Source: Desulfovibrio sp. JC022
Lineage (GTDB): Bacteria > Desulfobacterota > Desulfovibrionia > Desulfovibrionales > Desulfovibrionaceae
DNA length: 64,000 nucleotides
Direction of reading: 5' to 3'
Assembly (NCBI RefSeq): GCF_010470665.1
Contig: NZ_VOPZ01000006.1
Span: 222,224-286,223 of the forward strand
The position numbers and the translations under genes are program-made. Under the pieces are notes generated by a model that saw only the letters and a list, made by a program, of their open reading frames with translations, ran no database searches and had not been told where the DNA came from. Shown piece by piece: positions 63,959-64,000 of this stretch. Positions within the stretch are counted from its first letter, which is position 1; each line of letters starts with the position of its first letter.

Positions 63959-64000
63959 GACCATGTTCCTTCATCTTGTATGTGTGTGAGAGATTAAGTA

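Noticed and set aside
63542-63997. 151-residue plus-strand frame overlapping the CsoR/CstR gene
   Set aside because: Antisense to a clear DUF156 gene and without any family features.

Overview
The window looks like chromosome from a marine sulfate-reducing bacterium of the Desulfovibrionaceae, closest in flavour to Maridesulfovibrio/Desulfovibrio. The reasons are a nifHI1I2DK-type nitrogenase operon, a delta-proteobacterial type VI secretion (T6SS) cluster, a very large acyl-CoA dehydratase activase fusion and moderate GC content. This placement is inferred from gene content; no marker gene (rRNA, dsr) is present. No tRNA, rRNA, CRISPR array, phage or transposase gene was recognised.

Region 1 (1-24.7 kb) is a T6SS locus. 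The main operon runs on the minus strand from tssA at 24.6 kb: tssA, tssB, tssC, hcp, tssE, tssF, tssG, clpV, vgrG. A spike/cargo module follows: DUF2169 plus pentapeptide protein, pentapeptide protein, DUF3540, PAAR-like DUF4150 and an unrecognised last gene. A second minus-strand operon, tssJ-tssK-tssL-tssM, runs off the left edge (tssM is partial). Between the two lies a plus-strand gene whose product looks like a single-chain fusion of a TssB-like and a TssC-like domain.

Region 2 (24.7-38.2 kb) holds three minus-strand transcription units: activase-methyltransferase-flavodoxin; RND/MMPL exporter-LolA-like-DUF1302 outer-membrane protein-marR; and araC-MFS transporter. All three units, and marR itself, carry near-identical short palindromes (core TTAAGC-N-RCTTAA) upstream. 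I infer one MarR-type regulon.

Region 3 (38.3-54.8 kb) is nitrogen fixation. nifV and an unknown gene diverge from nifH I1 I2 D K, a NifB-like gene without radical-SAM cysteines, a 2Fe-2S ferredoxin, a GNAT acetyltransferase, nifE, nifN and nifB. The shared nifV/nifH intergenic region has a -24/-12 (sigma-54) promoter in each direction and a palindromic candidate activator site between them. A nifA-type activator gene follows, convergent with a small secreted-protein gene.

Region 4 (54.8-64 kb) has a Crp/Fnr regulator, an operon for a sulfatase-fold protein with Thr at the formylglycine position plus thioredoxin, thioredoxin reductase and a DASS-type anion transporter, then an EamA transporter, an EF-hand protein, a chemoreceptor and a CsoR/CstR-family repressor.

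A roughly 70-110 bp intergenic repeat occurs nine times in either orientation, often inside operons (T6SS, RND, nif).
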